Source: Paulinella micropora (taxonomy: Eukaryota > Cercozoa > Imbricatea > Euglyphida). From it: a stretch of 63,888 nt of DNA. Below are positions 20,484-48,503 of this stretch, one piece after another; position 1 is the stretch's first letter; each line of letters opens with the position of its first letter. The stretch lies in NCBI GenBank assembly GCA_009731375.1, contig BJOX01000069.1, positions 813,865 through 877,752 of the forward strand, given 5' to 3'. Position numbers and translations under genes: made by a program. Below the pieces are notes generated by a model. It was not told where the DNA came from, did not search any database, and was given only the letters and a program-made list of their open reading frames with translations.

Positions 20484-20590
20484 CTGCTTGCGACACTGTT
20501 CAAGTGTCAAAAAAATTGATTTTTCTGTTTTGAGTCAGTTTTTTTAGTTTTGGTTGAAAATATTCTCTTTGTGTCAGAAATTTATTTTTA
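20484..20590 (+). repeat. Left terminal inverted repeat
   Basis: About 100 bp, imperfect inverted match to 29080-29184. Begins directly after a TA. Confidence 0.85.
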
Positions 20591-21120
20591 ATTAAAAAAT
20601 ACATTTCAGTCAAAATCCTTGTTTCGATTGAAATTTACGATAATGTTAATATTAATATTAACACCAACAGTGACCCGGCCGACTGTAATAATAACATTTG
20701 AATAGTTCTTACTAATTCTATCAACCGGGCAGTATTAGCTATTAGTAATCTCAATAAGGCGATGCATGATTAAAATATCGGGTTTGACAATGAAATTAAA
20801 TTAAATTAACTTTACGTAAGGACAGTTTTATTAATATTATTAATATATTGAATAATTTCACTTGAAAAATTTATCACACATATTATTAACAATAGAGATA
20901 AGTGTGAAAATAACATATTAACGGAAAACAAAACTGATTAAAAGTGTTATCAGAAAAAATTAAAACGTCAGAACAAAATGCAATGAACGACATATGTATA
21001 AATGAAGCAAACCAACGAGAAAAATTCATAAGCAATAAAAAATACTAAAACTAGACTGCAGGCATGGATAATGAAAATACGCTGCAAATCAAAACTTGAA
21101 AACAGTGATGAATCGAAGTT
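20591..21120. other. No gene seen
   Basis: AT-rich sequence between the TIR and the 3' end of the minus-strand zinc-finger gene. It probably holds that gene's 3' UTR. Confidence 0.6.
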
Positions 21121-22952
21121 TCAAGTGTGATTGTATCGACGTAAATCTTTTTTGATTTGCTCCTGATCGGCTGATGCAATTCGTAAGGGTGACTCATCAC
21201 CATCATCACATCTTTGCATGTAAACATCGAGGGAAATGATGTGACTTGCTAAAAAGTCTTTCTCCCAACGTTCAAATTCCTCTGCCGCTGTGCTTGGGTC
21301 GTTCATAGATTGCTTTTCTTTTTCTCCATGTAGCCAAGCAGGTCGATACTTTCCCGTATATTGGTTGGAACCTGCTGGGTGGCCCCAAACGTGAACCAGA
21401 ACTGTGGATTCGAGATTAGGATCAACTGGACTCACTTCCACCTTAATAACCTTGCATAAGCTGAACCTTTTCACTTTGTTCTTGGATTTGCGTTTGACTT
21501 GCTTGTTGTTGTCATAATCAACCCACTCGAACGCAATAAATGTCTCCTCACCAGGAAGATCCTCGCCTGCTGCAACATCGCGGCCAAGCACTTTTGCAGT
21601 GTTGATTGAAGCAGCTGCACTGTCGCTGTCGCTGTCGCTGTCGTCATCGTTCGACTTGGTGTCATCGTTGGCATTTTCGTTGGGCCAGGCGTTGTCGTTG
21701 TCGTTGTCGTTGTCGGAGTCGCTGAGTGGCAATCGTAAAAACAAACGGGGCAAGTCGTTGTCGTTGTCCTCGGACGCGTCGCCACGATCGCTGTCATCAG
21801 CCTGCAGCTGATCCTGATTTCGCTTCGCAGAACAAAGTTCACAGGCTAAAAAGTCTGGAGGATTGTCCACGTAGGTGCAAATTTTGCAAGTCCATTCTAG
21901 CGCGTCCTACAAGAATAGTGTGTCTGTATGTACGTACGTAATAGTGTGTCTGTATGTACGTACGTATGTACGTACGTACGTATGTATGTATGTATGTATG
22001 CATGTATGTATGTATGTATGTATGTATGCATGTACGTATGCATTTACCTCGGACTCCTTCTTACTCTTCATTTTGCGCTTTTTCACTGCGGCCTATATGT
22101 ATAAAATAGTATGTATGTATGTATGTATGTATGTATGTACATTGTAACCTTGCTAGACTCCTCATCTGATCCATCAATTTCGATTATTTCTTTCTTGATA
22201 GCTTTGCTTGTTGCGGCCACCGACGCTGATGCAGACGCCGACGCCGGCGCAGACGACCACGACAGAAGCGAAGGTGAAGACGAAGAGGAAGATCTATACG
22301 AAGATGAAGACGAAGAAGACAGCGGAGGAAGGCTGCCAGAATTAGCAATCGACACCACCAGGGGCTTCAGGANNNNNNNNNNNNNNNNNNNNNNNNNNNN
22401 NNNNNNNNNNNNNNNNNNNNNNNNNNNNNNNNNNNNNNNNNNNNNNNNNNNNNNNNNNNNNNNNNNNNNNNNNNNNNNNNNNNNNNNNNNNNNNNNNNNN
22501 NNNNNNNNNNNNNNNNNNNNNNNNNNNNNNNNNNNNNNNNNNNNNNNNNNNNNNNNNNNNNNNNNNNNNNNNNNNNNNNNNNNNNNNNNNNNNNNNNNNN
22601 NNNNNNNNNNNNNNNNNNNNNNNNNNNNNNNNNNNNNNNNNNNNNNNNNNNNNNNNNNNNNNNNNNNNNNNNNNNNNNNNNNNNNNNNNNNNNNNNNNNN
22701 NNNNNNNNNNNNNNNNNNNNGGGGGGGGGGGGGGGGGGGGGGAAGGGAGGGAGAGAGAGAGAGAGAGAAAGAGAGAGAAAAAAAGAGAGACAAAGAGGAA
22801 GAAGGGAGCATTCAAGCGAGAGAGTGAATTGTTACTTTTACTGAAATCATCATTGACTTAGCTTCTCGCTCTTCTATCTTTGTTGCCAGTGTCTCAGAAG
22901 ACCAGGAACCAGAATCCCCAGAAAGTTTCAATGCATCCGAAAAAATCTTCAT
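21121..22952 (-). CDS. Transposon cargo protein with RanBP2-type zinc finger
   Basis: Gene B. Exons: 22952-22836 (ATG as start; the frame extends upstream to 22959), a Ser-rich exon ending 22153 (5' part lost in the N gap 22373-22720), 22092-22048, and 21906-21121 (TGA). The order is: basic/polar N terminus; Ser-rich tract; a [13 protein letters not shown] segment resembling a SUMO-interacting motif; an NLS-like KKRKMKSKK; a zinc finger [10 protein letters not shown] ... LACELC, i.e. C-x2-C-T-x-x-x-N ... C-x2-C of the RanBP2/NZF class; an acidic D/N/S-rich linker; and a C-terminal domain ([35 protein letters not shown]) not recognised. NZF fingers bind ubiquitin or RNA in known proteins. It may form one gene with the neighbour at 23096-24936, but that gene's frame closes first. 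Confidence 0.6.
22373..22742. other. 348-N assembly gap plus poly-G
   Basis: N run 22373-22720 followed by 22 G residues. It interrupts the Ser-rich exon or its intron in the minus gene. Confidence 0.95.
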
Positions 22953-23095
22953 TTTGCCCCTGAAAATATGAATGCATGTACATTGTATGTATGTATGTAT
23001 GTATGCATGTATGTATGTATGTATCATTGTATTTTTGTATATGTATGTAAATATGTATGTATGTGTGTATATGTATGTATGTATTATGTACTTCA

Positions 23096-23216
23096 TCATG
23101 GCTCCTTCTGGCTTGATTCCTTTTCTCGTTTCTTTGCTTTTTCGATGATCTTCTCCTGTTGCTTTTCCTACGTATAAATGTATAAATGTATGTATGCACA
23201 TATGTACGTATACGTG

Positions 23217-23279
<63 letters not shown>

Positions 23280-24936
23280 ATGTATGTATGTATGTATATG
23301 TATTGATGTATTATATTTAATTCACCTTATTCTCTATCTTCATTTTGGTAACGATTGCAACCAGGTAGTTTTTGCATGCCTTTCCAGACTTCTTAATTTT
23401 TTCTGCCGCAACACAGCGTCTCACCTGTATACATCATTAATATATTACTAGCATTATATTATACAATACATAAATCGTGGTATACGTATGTATGTATGTA
23501 TGTATGTATGTTTGTATGCATGTATGTGTGAGTGTATGCATATATATGTATGTGTTGTGTGTTTGCCACCTCGTGGTTGTATTCTCCCCTGCTGGTGCAA
23601 ATGATCTTTTTGTTAGTGTCTGGGTCTTTGAGGTCGCCCCATCCACCTGCCTGCTCCGCCTTGCCGACGATGTTCTTCGCCCGATACTCTCGCAGCTCCT
23701 CTGCGATTTGCCCCAATGTGATTCTTGCCCTGCCGATCTTTTCAAACTCGTTTCGCAGTACAGCATTCAGACCAAACGATTTCGTTCCTCGCAAATATTC
23801 TGCTACTTGTTTAGGGTCCGGAGTTGCGTTGAAAACTGCCGGGTCTTTCGCTGCAAAACAATCCAATGATATCTGTAATTAAGCTACTACATTCTACAAA
23901 AAAGGTCGCATTGTGAAAAAAAACTGTTACCGATGTTCAGCTGAGTTTTGTTGAGGTCAGTGATATCTTCCAAGCCGTATTCCGCCATGCGATAAACGCT
24001 TTCATCCATCTGTCAGAAATCAAAATATTACGATCATTTGTCGTGATGACAGCAGTGAGGTGCCATAGTTCCGAACTTTATCTTGGATCGAAATTGCTTT
24101 CTTTAGATGCTTTGTTGGTTGATTATGACCTGTACAAGAATAGAAAATTTCGATGTTAGGGTTAGGGGTGGGCCCTTGAAAATTTCAAAAAGAAATTCGT
24201 GCGTTGCACAATGGATTTCGTTAGTGGTAGAATCTTGCAACCACTTTAAACTGTAATTTTTATTTTTGATACTAATATTTCCTTGCAAGCATCTCAGACT
24301 GTATTTTTTGCCCCAATTGGTAGATTCTTACCGTTATCTTACACGTGTGTGCACAATATAATAATCAGTGTTTGGTCATCCTTGCGAGTGTCAGGCCTCA
24401 GCTGTCTCTGAATATAAATTTTGAATTTAGCGTCCCAGCCCCGAATTCTAGACACCGCGGCCTGTGCCTTCCGAACATGCTGTCGCTTTCTCAAAATTAG
24501 CATGTTGTCGTCTGTGGTTAGGAGACAATTGTCCACAGCCTCTCTGGATGAAAGGGATGCATTCCAGTTTAGATATTCGCTGGGAGTGGAAGCTAGGGAT
24601 TTGGGCGTCGCAGAAGCAGCTAGAAAATGGGTAAAACTACTACTGATGTTTTGATAATTTCTTACAACGTACGTGTACACTAGTATTAGTGGTAACCATA
24701 TCTGTATATATCCTAGTATATATCTAGTACATATATATCTGCTATAGCAACGCATGCAGAGGATGAACATGCTGAGGATGAACGAGATCTTGAATGCGGT
24801 CATCGGGGCAAGAGGACGCTCGTTGAACTTGTCGCTGAGGAGCGATAGTGATGGCGAAAGGTGGACTTACTCCTTCTCGAATTCTATCATGGCCGGGTGA
24901 CTGGATATGAACGCTGACAGGCTTACCTTCGTCCAT
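23096..24936 (-). CDS. Unrecognised 271-aa transposon cargo protein
   Basis: Gene A. Six exons: 24936-24927 (Met-Asp-Glu), 24619-24345, 24009-23931, 23850-23570, 23424-23326 and 23167-23096 (TGA). All introns are GT-AG and phases agree. The product is basic and helical: [83 protein letters not shown] and a Lys/Glu coiled-coil tail. No family is recognised. It lies between the TIRs on the strand opposite the transposase, so it travels with the element. The third intron donor (CAC|GTGTAA) is the least certain junction. Confidence 0.55.
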
Positions 24937-25199
24937 GTTTCCTCACCTTTAGCCGAATTGAATTTTTCCACAAAATGTGTTTGTGGTGGCCCCTTCTTTT
25001 GCGGGCTGAAGTGTTAATTGGGTGGTTGCGAGTAGTCTTTCTACCGTTATTACTACTGCCGTTTTGGTGCTGGTCGTTTACAGACATCTCTCTAGTAGCT
25101 ACTAGTACGTATACGTCCAGTACGTATACTAGGTATGAATGTTGTTTTTATATTATTCTAGAGACTAGGTATATCTGTATATACTAGTTTATGTATTAT

Positions 25200-25803
25200 G
25201 TATGTATATATACGTATACGTATGTACATATGCATGTATGTATGTATGTATGTATATGATATGTATGTATGTACATGTATATACGTACTATAGCTAGATG
25301 TATGTATCTAGTGTATGTGTGTATGTATGTATGTATGTATGTATGTACATATGTATGTATGTATGTATACACGTATGTATGTAGTATGTATGTATGTATC
25401 TGTGTATGTATGTATGTATGTATGTATGTTTGTATGTTTGTATCATGTAACAGTTTTCGGTTAGTTCTGTCCCTTTTTCGGTTAAGTTTTTTCCTCGTGC
25501 CGTTTTTTTTTTCACGGCCTTGAGTGGTCCTCCTGTGGTCCTCATTGTCATCGAATCCGAAAGAACAGACATGAAGTTATGTCCACCTCTGACCGAAAAA
25601 ATCATGTATATGAAGCTTTTCTTGTGCTTTGCTTGCCTGCTTGTTTTTGCTTGCTTGCTTGCTTGCTAGTACTCTGCTTGCTTGCTTGCTTGCTTACGCT
25701 TGCTTGCTCTTGCTTGCTTGCTTGCTTGTTTGCTTGTTTGCTAGTACTCTTGCTTGCTTGCTTGCTTCCTTGCTAGTACTCTTGCTTGCTTGCTTGCTTC
25801 CTT

Positions 25804-25852
<49 letters not shown>

Positions 25853-26079
25853 NNNNNNNNNNTCTCTCTCTCTCTCCTCGCTTTCGCTCTCTCTCTCTCT
25901 CTCTCTTCTTCTTCTTCGTCTTCTTCTTCTTCTTCTTCTTCTTCTTCTTCTTCTTCTTCTTCTTCTTCTTCTTCTTCTTCTTCTTCTTCTTCTTGAACAA
26001 TTTTACAATTGGACTCAGGGCTAGTAAGTTCTCTCTCTCTCTCTCTCTCTCTCTCTCCCCTCTCTCTCTCTCTCTCTAC

Positions 26080-26113
<34 letters not shown>

Positions 26114-26140
26114 CTCTCTCTACCTTCCTACCTGCCTACC

Positions 26141-26171
<31 letters not shown>

Positions 26172-26223
26172 TTCTACCTACCTATCTATCTATCTATCTA
26201 TCTATCTATCTCTCTCTCTCTCT

Positions 26224-26285
<62 letters not shown>

Positions 26286-26330
26286 CTTTCTCTCTCTCTC
26301 TCTCTCGCTCTCTCGCGCTCTCTCTCTCTC
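25200..26330. repeat. Simple-repeat block inside TIR element
   Basis: (TATG)n at 25200-25440, (CTTG)n at 25628-25805, (CT)n around a 10-N gap (25853-25862), (TTC)n to 25994 and (TATC)n/(CT)n to 26332. ATG at 25579 (MSTSDRKNH then GTATAT) is one candidate first exon of the transposase. Confidence 0.9.
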
Positions 26331-26930
26331 TCATATTCATTTTTCATATTCAATTTTCAGATTTTTTTTAATATTCATTTTTCACATTTATTTTTCATAT
26401 TCATTTTTCATATTTATTTTCCATATTCATTTTTTATATTTATTTTTTATATTTATTTTTCATATTCATTTTTCATATTCATTTTTCATATTCATTTTTC
26501 ATATTCATTTTTCGCACTCATTTTTCATATTCATTTTTCATATTCATTTTTCATATTCATTTTTCACATTCATTTTTCATATTCATTTTGGACATTCATT
26601 TTTCATATTCATTTTTCACATTCATTTTTCACATTCATTTTTACATTCATTTTTCATATTCATTTTTCATATTCATTTTTCATATTCATTTTTCACATTC
26701 ATTTTTCACATTCATTTTTCACATTCATTTTTCACATTCATTTTTCATATTCATTTTTCATATTCATTTTTCATATTGATTTTTCATATTGATTTTTCAT
26801 ATTCATTTTTCATATTCATTTTTCATATTCATTTTTCACATTCATTTTACATATTCATTTTTCATATTTATTTTTCACATTCATTTTTCACATTCATTTT
26901 TCACATTCATTTTATACTGAATTGCACATC
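26331..26930. repeat. ~13-bp minisatellite, ATATTCATTTTTC type
   Basis: About 45 units of CATATTCATTTTT/CACATTCATTTTT, mostly 13 bp with few length errors. It lies directly upstream of the transposase exons within the element. Confidence 0.95.
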
Positions 26931-26975
26931 GTCTTGTATATATAATCACATAGATCTTGAACATGTTTTTACTAG

Positions 26976-27220
26976 AATGTGACGTACTGGAAGGCGTGGT
27001 ACTGGTTGGGAAAGTTGCAAGGAGCACATCCAGGTCCACCGCTTGACTGGTCCACGGACCGATATCCAGTGCATGAACCAAAAACTTTTTAAACGTAATT
27101 TGCATATATTTTTACAGGACTCCATGGTGGGCATCGTTATCAAACACTCACACCCGAAGCCCAAATCGCATTGGAATGGAGCGTGTTTCTTCTATGGGAA
27201 GCAGGTAGTGCAAATAATCT

Positions 27221-27260
<40 letters not shown>

Positions 27261-27297
27261 CGCTCCTCACTCCTCACTTCTCTCCTCTCTCTCCCCT

Positions 27298-27358
<61 letters not shown>

Positions 27359-27495
27359 CTTGCTCTCCATCTATCTATCGGGGCTTAGTGCCCATCTCCA
27401 GCCCGCTACCCAGTCAGTGACACCCTTGGGTGACGGAGTGGAATGGATGCCTATGTCCTCAGATATGCAGTGCTAAAAGGTCAAACATATCTAAT

Positions 27496-27542
<47 letters not shown>

Positions 27543-27543
27543 G

Positions 27544-27596
<53 letters not shown>

Positions 27597-28605
27597 GCAT
27601 CCAACTACCAGCGAAGTCTTGCTGACAGGTTTAAATATTTCTTGCAGATCCAAATCTTCAAGACGTAGAGATCGTCCGGATTCTCAAGTACGAACTCGGA
27701 TGGACCTGGCTTGACGACGGGACCGCTGGTGCAGCAGTCAAGAGGATCGAGCGCATTCGAAAGGATACCCTCCATTACTCTCTCAAGATGGCATCTATTA
27801 CTTCCCCCTTGAAATACACTGTCCGCAACATTCTGCGAATGTACGGGTATGTAGATTGGGTGGCGGAAGTAGATCCTGCGCGCTTGAAATTTCTTGACGA
27901 AGCTTCTTTCAGGAATTATGATTTATACCGGCGTCGGAACTGCCGGTCAGCGCGGGGAACTCGGGTGCATATGCTAGCATCTCTTGTACATGGTTTATTC
28001 TTTTTATTTTGAGCCCCCCCCCCTCCTTCTTGGTTTTCTAATTTTCTTTCTTTCAAAAAAATTTCTTGTTTTTTTTCCTCCTCATTTAACTATGATAACT
28101 GTTTCCCTTCGAAAGTTTATATCATCGCTAAATATCAGATTCTGAGTCTTGACACATTATTTGTTTTTGGTTGATATTTTAGGTCGTACTGGGAAGGGAC
28201 ATGTCTGAGCATGTCGATGTAACATACAGTGTTACTTACCTGACGTCGTTGGTTCATCCACGAGGGGGTGCACTGCTTTCCGTTAGGTTGGGTAGCAATA
28301 ATGCTGTTGATTTTTTGAATAGCATTCTGGATGCCATAGCGAACGGTCTTCTGGTGGCGGGTGATAACCTGGTGCTTGATAATGCCAAGATCCATTACGC
28401 AGCCGCCATCAAGCCGCTCCTGCATGCTCTTTTGCCTGCCCTCGGTGTCTCGCTTGTCTTTCTGCCGGCTTACTCGTCTGAATTTAATCCGTGCGAGTTG
28501 GTGTTTTCGAATGTCAAAGAATTTATGCGGGCTCATCGAGGAAATGAAAGTTTTTTGATACATATGCTGAGATCTATAGGGGGTTTGCAAATGCAACCAG
28601 TTTAG
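26976..28605 (+). CDS. DDE transposase, IS630/Tc1/mariner superfamily (DD38E)
   Basis: Exons 26976-27033 (5' end partial), 27118-27204, 27648-27985 and 28183-28605 (TAG); phases agree throughout. The N-terminal part includes TPEAQIALEW and WTWLDDGTAGAAVKRI, consistent with a helix-turn-helix region. The catalytic triad is visible: first Asp in LKFLDEASF, second Asp in LVLDNAKIH, and Glu in FLPAYSSEFNPCE, with 38 residues between the second Asp and the Glu. RRRNCRSARGTR after the first Asp matches the conserved R-G-x-R segment. It would cut and paste the element at TA sites. All catalytic residues are present, so it may be active. The start codon is unresolved because upstream exons would lie in simple repeats. 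Confidence 0.85.
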
Positions 28606-29079
28606 AATCAGTGGCGGCGCAGTACGGACACTGCATTCCATGATATTTATTAATATTCATATTAATAGTAATAGTTGACGAAGCAAATCACACAACTGTC
28701 CTTTCCACTAAGTCTCTCTGCCTACGTTATACCAGATCCTGCCTCGCCCTATTTAACTCAGTATCTGGATTCTACCTGCCTACCTACTTGCCTGCTGTCC
28801 TTTAAATTTTATTAATAACAGGCTAAGTTATCAATAGTAGTAATATTAATAAGCCTCGTGACAGACGTTGATTACACTGTAGATGATGATTATTTTTTTT
28901 ACTTAACAGAGTTTCAATGCTTAACTTGACGGGAGTCTAAAACTTCAAAAGTATATATTAATAACTGAAAGTGAATAAATCCTAGTCACAACCAAAGCTT
29001 GCGAACTTCATCTCAACTGCCGGTTCGATTTCAAAGTAAGCGGCGGGTGTCCGAACAAAAACTAATTGTTTCATTCAAA

Positions 29080-29184
29080 ACTTAAAAACTCAGAGAAAAC
29101 TCAATTTTCAACCAAAACTAAAAAACTGACTCAAAACAGAAAAATCCTTTTTTTTTTTTTGCACTTGCCCAATGTCGCTAGCAG
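29080..29184 (-). repeat. Right terminal inverted repeat
   Basis: Inverted partner of 20484-20590. Ends ...TGTCGCTAGCAG and is followed by the TA target duplication. Confidence 0.85.
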
Positions 29185-29186
29185 TA

Positions 29187-30134
29187 TTTAATTAAAGCAG
29201 TGCTTGCGTACCGTAGTATGCCTGCATAATTATAATATTTATTATCATAGTATACCTGAAACAACTTTAATATTAATACTACTAGCCATGAATAAGCTTA
29301 TTAATGTCAATAATGTACTATTAAGTACACTTGCCTATCGGAGGGTTGCAGACCGGGCAAGCCGGGTAAGAAGGCAAAGGCAAGTAATATAAGATGACTA
29401 CAATTGAGAAAGGGAAGTTGTTATGAAAAATGAGGGCCGGAAAATCAGTGCCGAAAAAAGAAAAAAGTGGTCTGAGGCGAATAAGGATATGGTTACAATA
29501 CGCCGAATGCCTTGTTCCACAATATCAGTTTTGCTAGCTGCCCCATCAAAATACTTGTCTGAAACCAGAACGACGCAGGAGGTGCGACGACGGTTTGGAA
29601 ATAAGAACAACAACAAAGAAAAAAGAAATCAGGAGAGTTCCGAGCAAGAACGCGAAAAAATTACCGAATGAACTATGACGCAGTTGTGCAGCCACGTGCA
29701 AGACCGGAGCGGAAAGAGAGTGAGGAACTCGTCATTTGAAAGCTCAGGAGCAAGCTTGAGGCTCATTCTACACAATCCCGACATTGCGGATTTCGGATGC
29801 GAAAGAGCCACCCCAGGCCAGCAAGAAATTAGATGGCGTGGAACAACCCTGAGAACAGTGTATCCAGGTTTTGACAAATTGCTTAGTGTGGAGTGAGATG
29901 ATCCGGGGATCGTTGTGAGATGTTAGTTGTTGTTGAGGATCGAGGATGAAGGATCAAGCTAAGCAGTGGTCACTGGTGCGGCAGGCACACAAACGAACAC
30001 ACATAGTTGGACATTGCTGCCATATCCTATGATAAACTCTCGGGAATTCGACCAGTAAGTGTGGACGAATTCCCGGGATTTCCACCTATGATATGGTGAA
30101 AATATCCAACTGTGGCACCCGTTCGCCGCTTGCC
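29187..30134. other. No supported gene; two weak ORFs and a foldback
   Basis: Frames at 29423-29671 (basic, Lys-rich) and 29675-29896 (contains LILHNPDIADFGCERATPG) are adjacent on the plus strand and not low complexity, but neither matches anything I know and no splice structure is evident. The rest is the 3' flank of PHO88. Confidence 0.4.
30000..30114. repeat. 115-bp foldback near PHO88 3' end
   Basis: Arms CACATAGTTGGACATT...CGGGAATTCG and CGAATTCCCGGGA...AATATCCAACTGTG are inverted copies. It lies 21 bp past the PHO88 stop codon, within its likely 3' UTR or terminator region. Confidence 0.8.
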
Positions 30135-35503
<5,369 letters not shown>

Positions 35504-35987
35504 CTTCTCAGTTGATCTTGGAGACTACTGTCCTTTCCCTCCCTTCACCCGGAAATGTTCCTGCGGAATAAATGGCAACCAGACTGTGCAGCCGTATTAG
35601 GGGAAAAGTTGATTGGCTGGCGTGGGTTTTTTTTTGTTGTTTTGTGGAGATTGGTGTTACCCCGTAAAGAGTAATCTAATCTATGGCTGTCTGGGTTCTT
35701 GTGATTTATTTCGTGGATGTGGTTGAGAGTTTATCTTGTGCAGTGATAATATGTGTGTCTTATTTTTTGGGAAATCTATATGAGTTTGACTTTAGTCCTT
35801 CAGAACGAAAGAAGTCCGGAAAGGTTCTTAAGACTGCAGCTGCTGAATGAAAAGGGTCGAGTGAAGGAAGAAAACGTCGAGCGCAAGGAGATTTTGCGCT
35901 TGTGTGTGTGTGTGTGTGTGTTAGTGCGGTGGTGTGGTATTATTCGCAGGTTTACTTGGAACTTCGAGCTTACGTCATCGAACCAGG
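35504..35987. promoter_or_regulatory. Bidirectional promoter region, PHO88 and zinc-finger gene
   Basis: The two start codons face away from each other across 484 bp. The region is mostly unique sequence with one short (GT)n at 35903-35920 and both 5' UTRs. No TATA box is obvious. The near absence of long microsatellites is striking compared with the flanking introns. Confidence 0.5.
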
Positions 35988-46433
<10,446 letters not shown>

Positions 46434-47660
46434 GGAGAAACTTTGAAAAAAAAAAAAATACTGCAGCGACAAGGACATTTCTCAGAACGACTAAATTGGG
46501 AATATGTCATCTAGCACCTAAGGCCCTCGTGTAATAAGTATGCAGCCTGTATATAATCACCCAACTTGACTTGCAGACAGCCTGGTTTTGTGTATACAGC
46601 ATGACAAACATTATTGTAGTAACCAGTCGATACCATTTGCAACACGCAGATGGTGATATACGATAGTTTTAGCAGCTCTTCGGTGAGGCGACGTCATATC
46701 GTGAAGTTCGAAGAGAAGTGGCTGAATTCTTTTGGATCGGATTGCCACCGGACGATGCTTTTTTCACTACCCTACCACGGGCAACCACGGGCAACCGTAG
46801 GGTGTAAACCGTAGGCCTGAGCTGAGTCGAATTGTTGAAGATCTTAGATTATGATGCCGTCGCTGGTGCGGACTCACTGCCGACCGTTCGGAGGCGGGAA
46901 TGACAGCCAAGAAAAACTTTAGTCTTATATGAGTTCAACAAAAATGCTCATGCAAAACAAGTTGAAGTTCAAACGTGGCAATGAAAGAAAATCAAGTTGA
47001 TTCCCGTTGTGAAACGTCGACCGTTGAAACTTCAGGGAAGTGAGCAGTGCGGGCCGGACGGTTTGGGAACCGTGGGAGTAACAGCTATTAATAGCGGTAC
47101 TGGCTTTTTTTGTTATTCAGATCCATGAATAGATTTATAATGCAATAAAGAGGCTTGAAATCAATGAGTCATCATTTAGATCCGTTCGATATAGGCCTCT
47201 GATGAACCTTGGCATACCTCACTGGCAGGCGAGTCGAGTCTGGCTTCATCAGAGGCGTCGAGTCTGGCCCAGGTGTACACCGGCCATCGTCACTGCGATC
47301 AGTCACGAGTCATGATCAAGTCATGCTGATCTAACTTAAAGTACTAGTTATATTAAATATGATTCGTGAGTCACCTGAGCCATGATCAGTCACTGCCGCT
47401 TGAAACTTTTTTTTTTTTTTCAATTTTTTTTTCTTTTTTTTTTTTTCTTTTTTTTTTTTGAAGCCGCTGAGCGACATTCAAGTGGCAACAAAAAATGCAG
47501 TGTTGTTTCGGTTTAAACTTTGGTTGTAGTTTCAGTTCAACTTTTGCGCGTTAGAAATTTGAATTTTTGAACTTAACTGCTAGTGATTAATAATACTGAT
47601 ACGTCATTGCAGCCGTCCGCACTGAAAAATCATAGTAGTAACGTAAATTTCACTGAAGTA
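46434..47660. other. No gene seen; 3' flank of zinc-finger gene
   Basis: Unique sequence with poly-A (46446-46459), poly-T stretches (47406-47459) and short internal repeats (ACCACGGGCA twice near 46776). No supported ORF. Confidence 0.6.
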
Positions 47661-47662
47661 TA

Positions 47663-48425
47663 TCAGACTGAGCACTTTAACGACCGGCAAAAACCACTAC
47701 CGTTTACATTTTACTGTTTTGACAGGCCCGTTAGATTCTCCTCCTAGTCTGTACGGCGTTTCGACTTCACTAAGTAGTTTTCGATTTCGTTCAGACTCAT
47801 GATGACTTCAAACGATCAAGTCAAAATTCTTTTTACAAAAGATTAACTATTGCCTTTTCCCCCGTATCACTACCTTTTTGTTTGAAGTTTACCGTGACAC
47901 AGTCATAGCGGTAAATTTGTTGACAAGGACGCGGTCCGGTGAAAAATAAGCCCACAGTCACAACCGTGGGAAGCTTTTTCCCAAAAAGCAATTCCTGGAC
48001 ACTTGAACTAGAAGTTGGACTTGAAGTCATCCTTCAAGTACTTTACAATAGTTTTTGCAAAGCTCAAGCTTAGCCAACTCACAATCTACGTTCAACCGTG
48101 TTCGTAGTTTGCAACCCAAGTCTGCAAACAAGTAGAAATCTATGTAAATAAACGAAGTGACCTCTCAGCTATTTACTGGTATTTCACCGTTACCTACTCT
48201 CTGGAGTTAAGACTTAATGCAGCCATAGAGACTTTTAATAAGAGTTCGTTGTGTATTTATCCCTTGGGGTTGTATCCAAACTCACAATTCGAATTTTCCT
48301 TTCAAGTGGAAACTGCACACACGAGTTTTGTGTGCTCTGTCGACAGATCGATTTGAAAGCACCTTCTACAAAGAAGGTACTACTCAACGAACGTAGGAGA
48401 TCAGAGGTCATCAAAAACACATATT
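47663..48425 (+). repeat. Left long TIR
   Basis: Inverted partner of 51351-52142. It is also related in direct orientation to 52145-52366. Confidence 0.8.
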
Positions 48426-48503
48426 AATATGTGAAGTGACGAGTCCCATGGGAATTCCTTGATGAAATACGATGAACCTGGGAGGATCAGCTTGCGTTGT
48501 CAT

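Larger units (their letters stand above)
20484..29184 (+). mobile_element. 8.7-kb IS630/Tc1/mariner-type TIR transposon with cargo genes
   Basis: Left end CTGCTTGCGACA (20484) and right end TGTCGCTAGCAG (to 29184) are inverted copies, each flanked by TA (20482-20483 and 29185-29186), the TSD of this superfamily. The TIRs share CTGTTTTGAGTCAG and TTTTAGTTTTGGTTGAAAA further in. Inside are a plus-strand DDE transposase at the right end, two multi-exon genes on the minus strand, and long simple repeats between. Typical Tc1/mariner elements are 1-3 kb with one gene, so this size and cargo are unusual. Confidence 0.85.
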
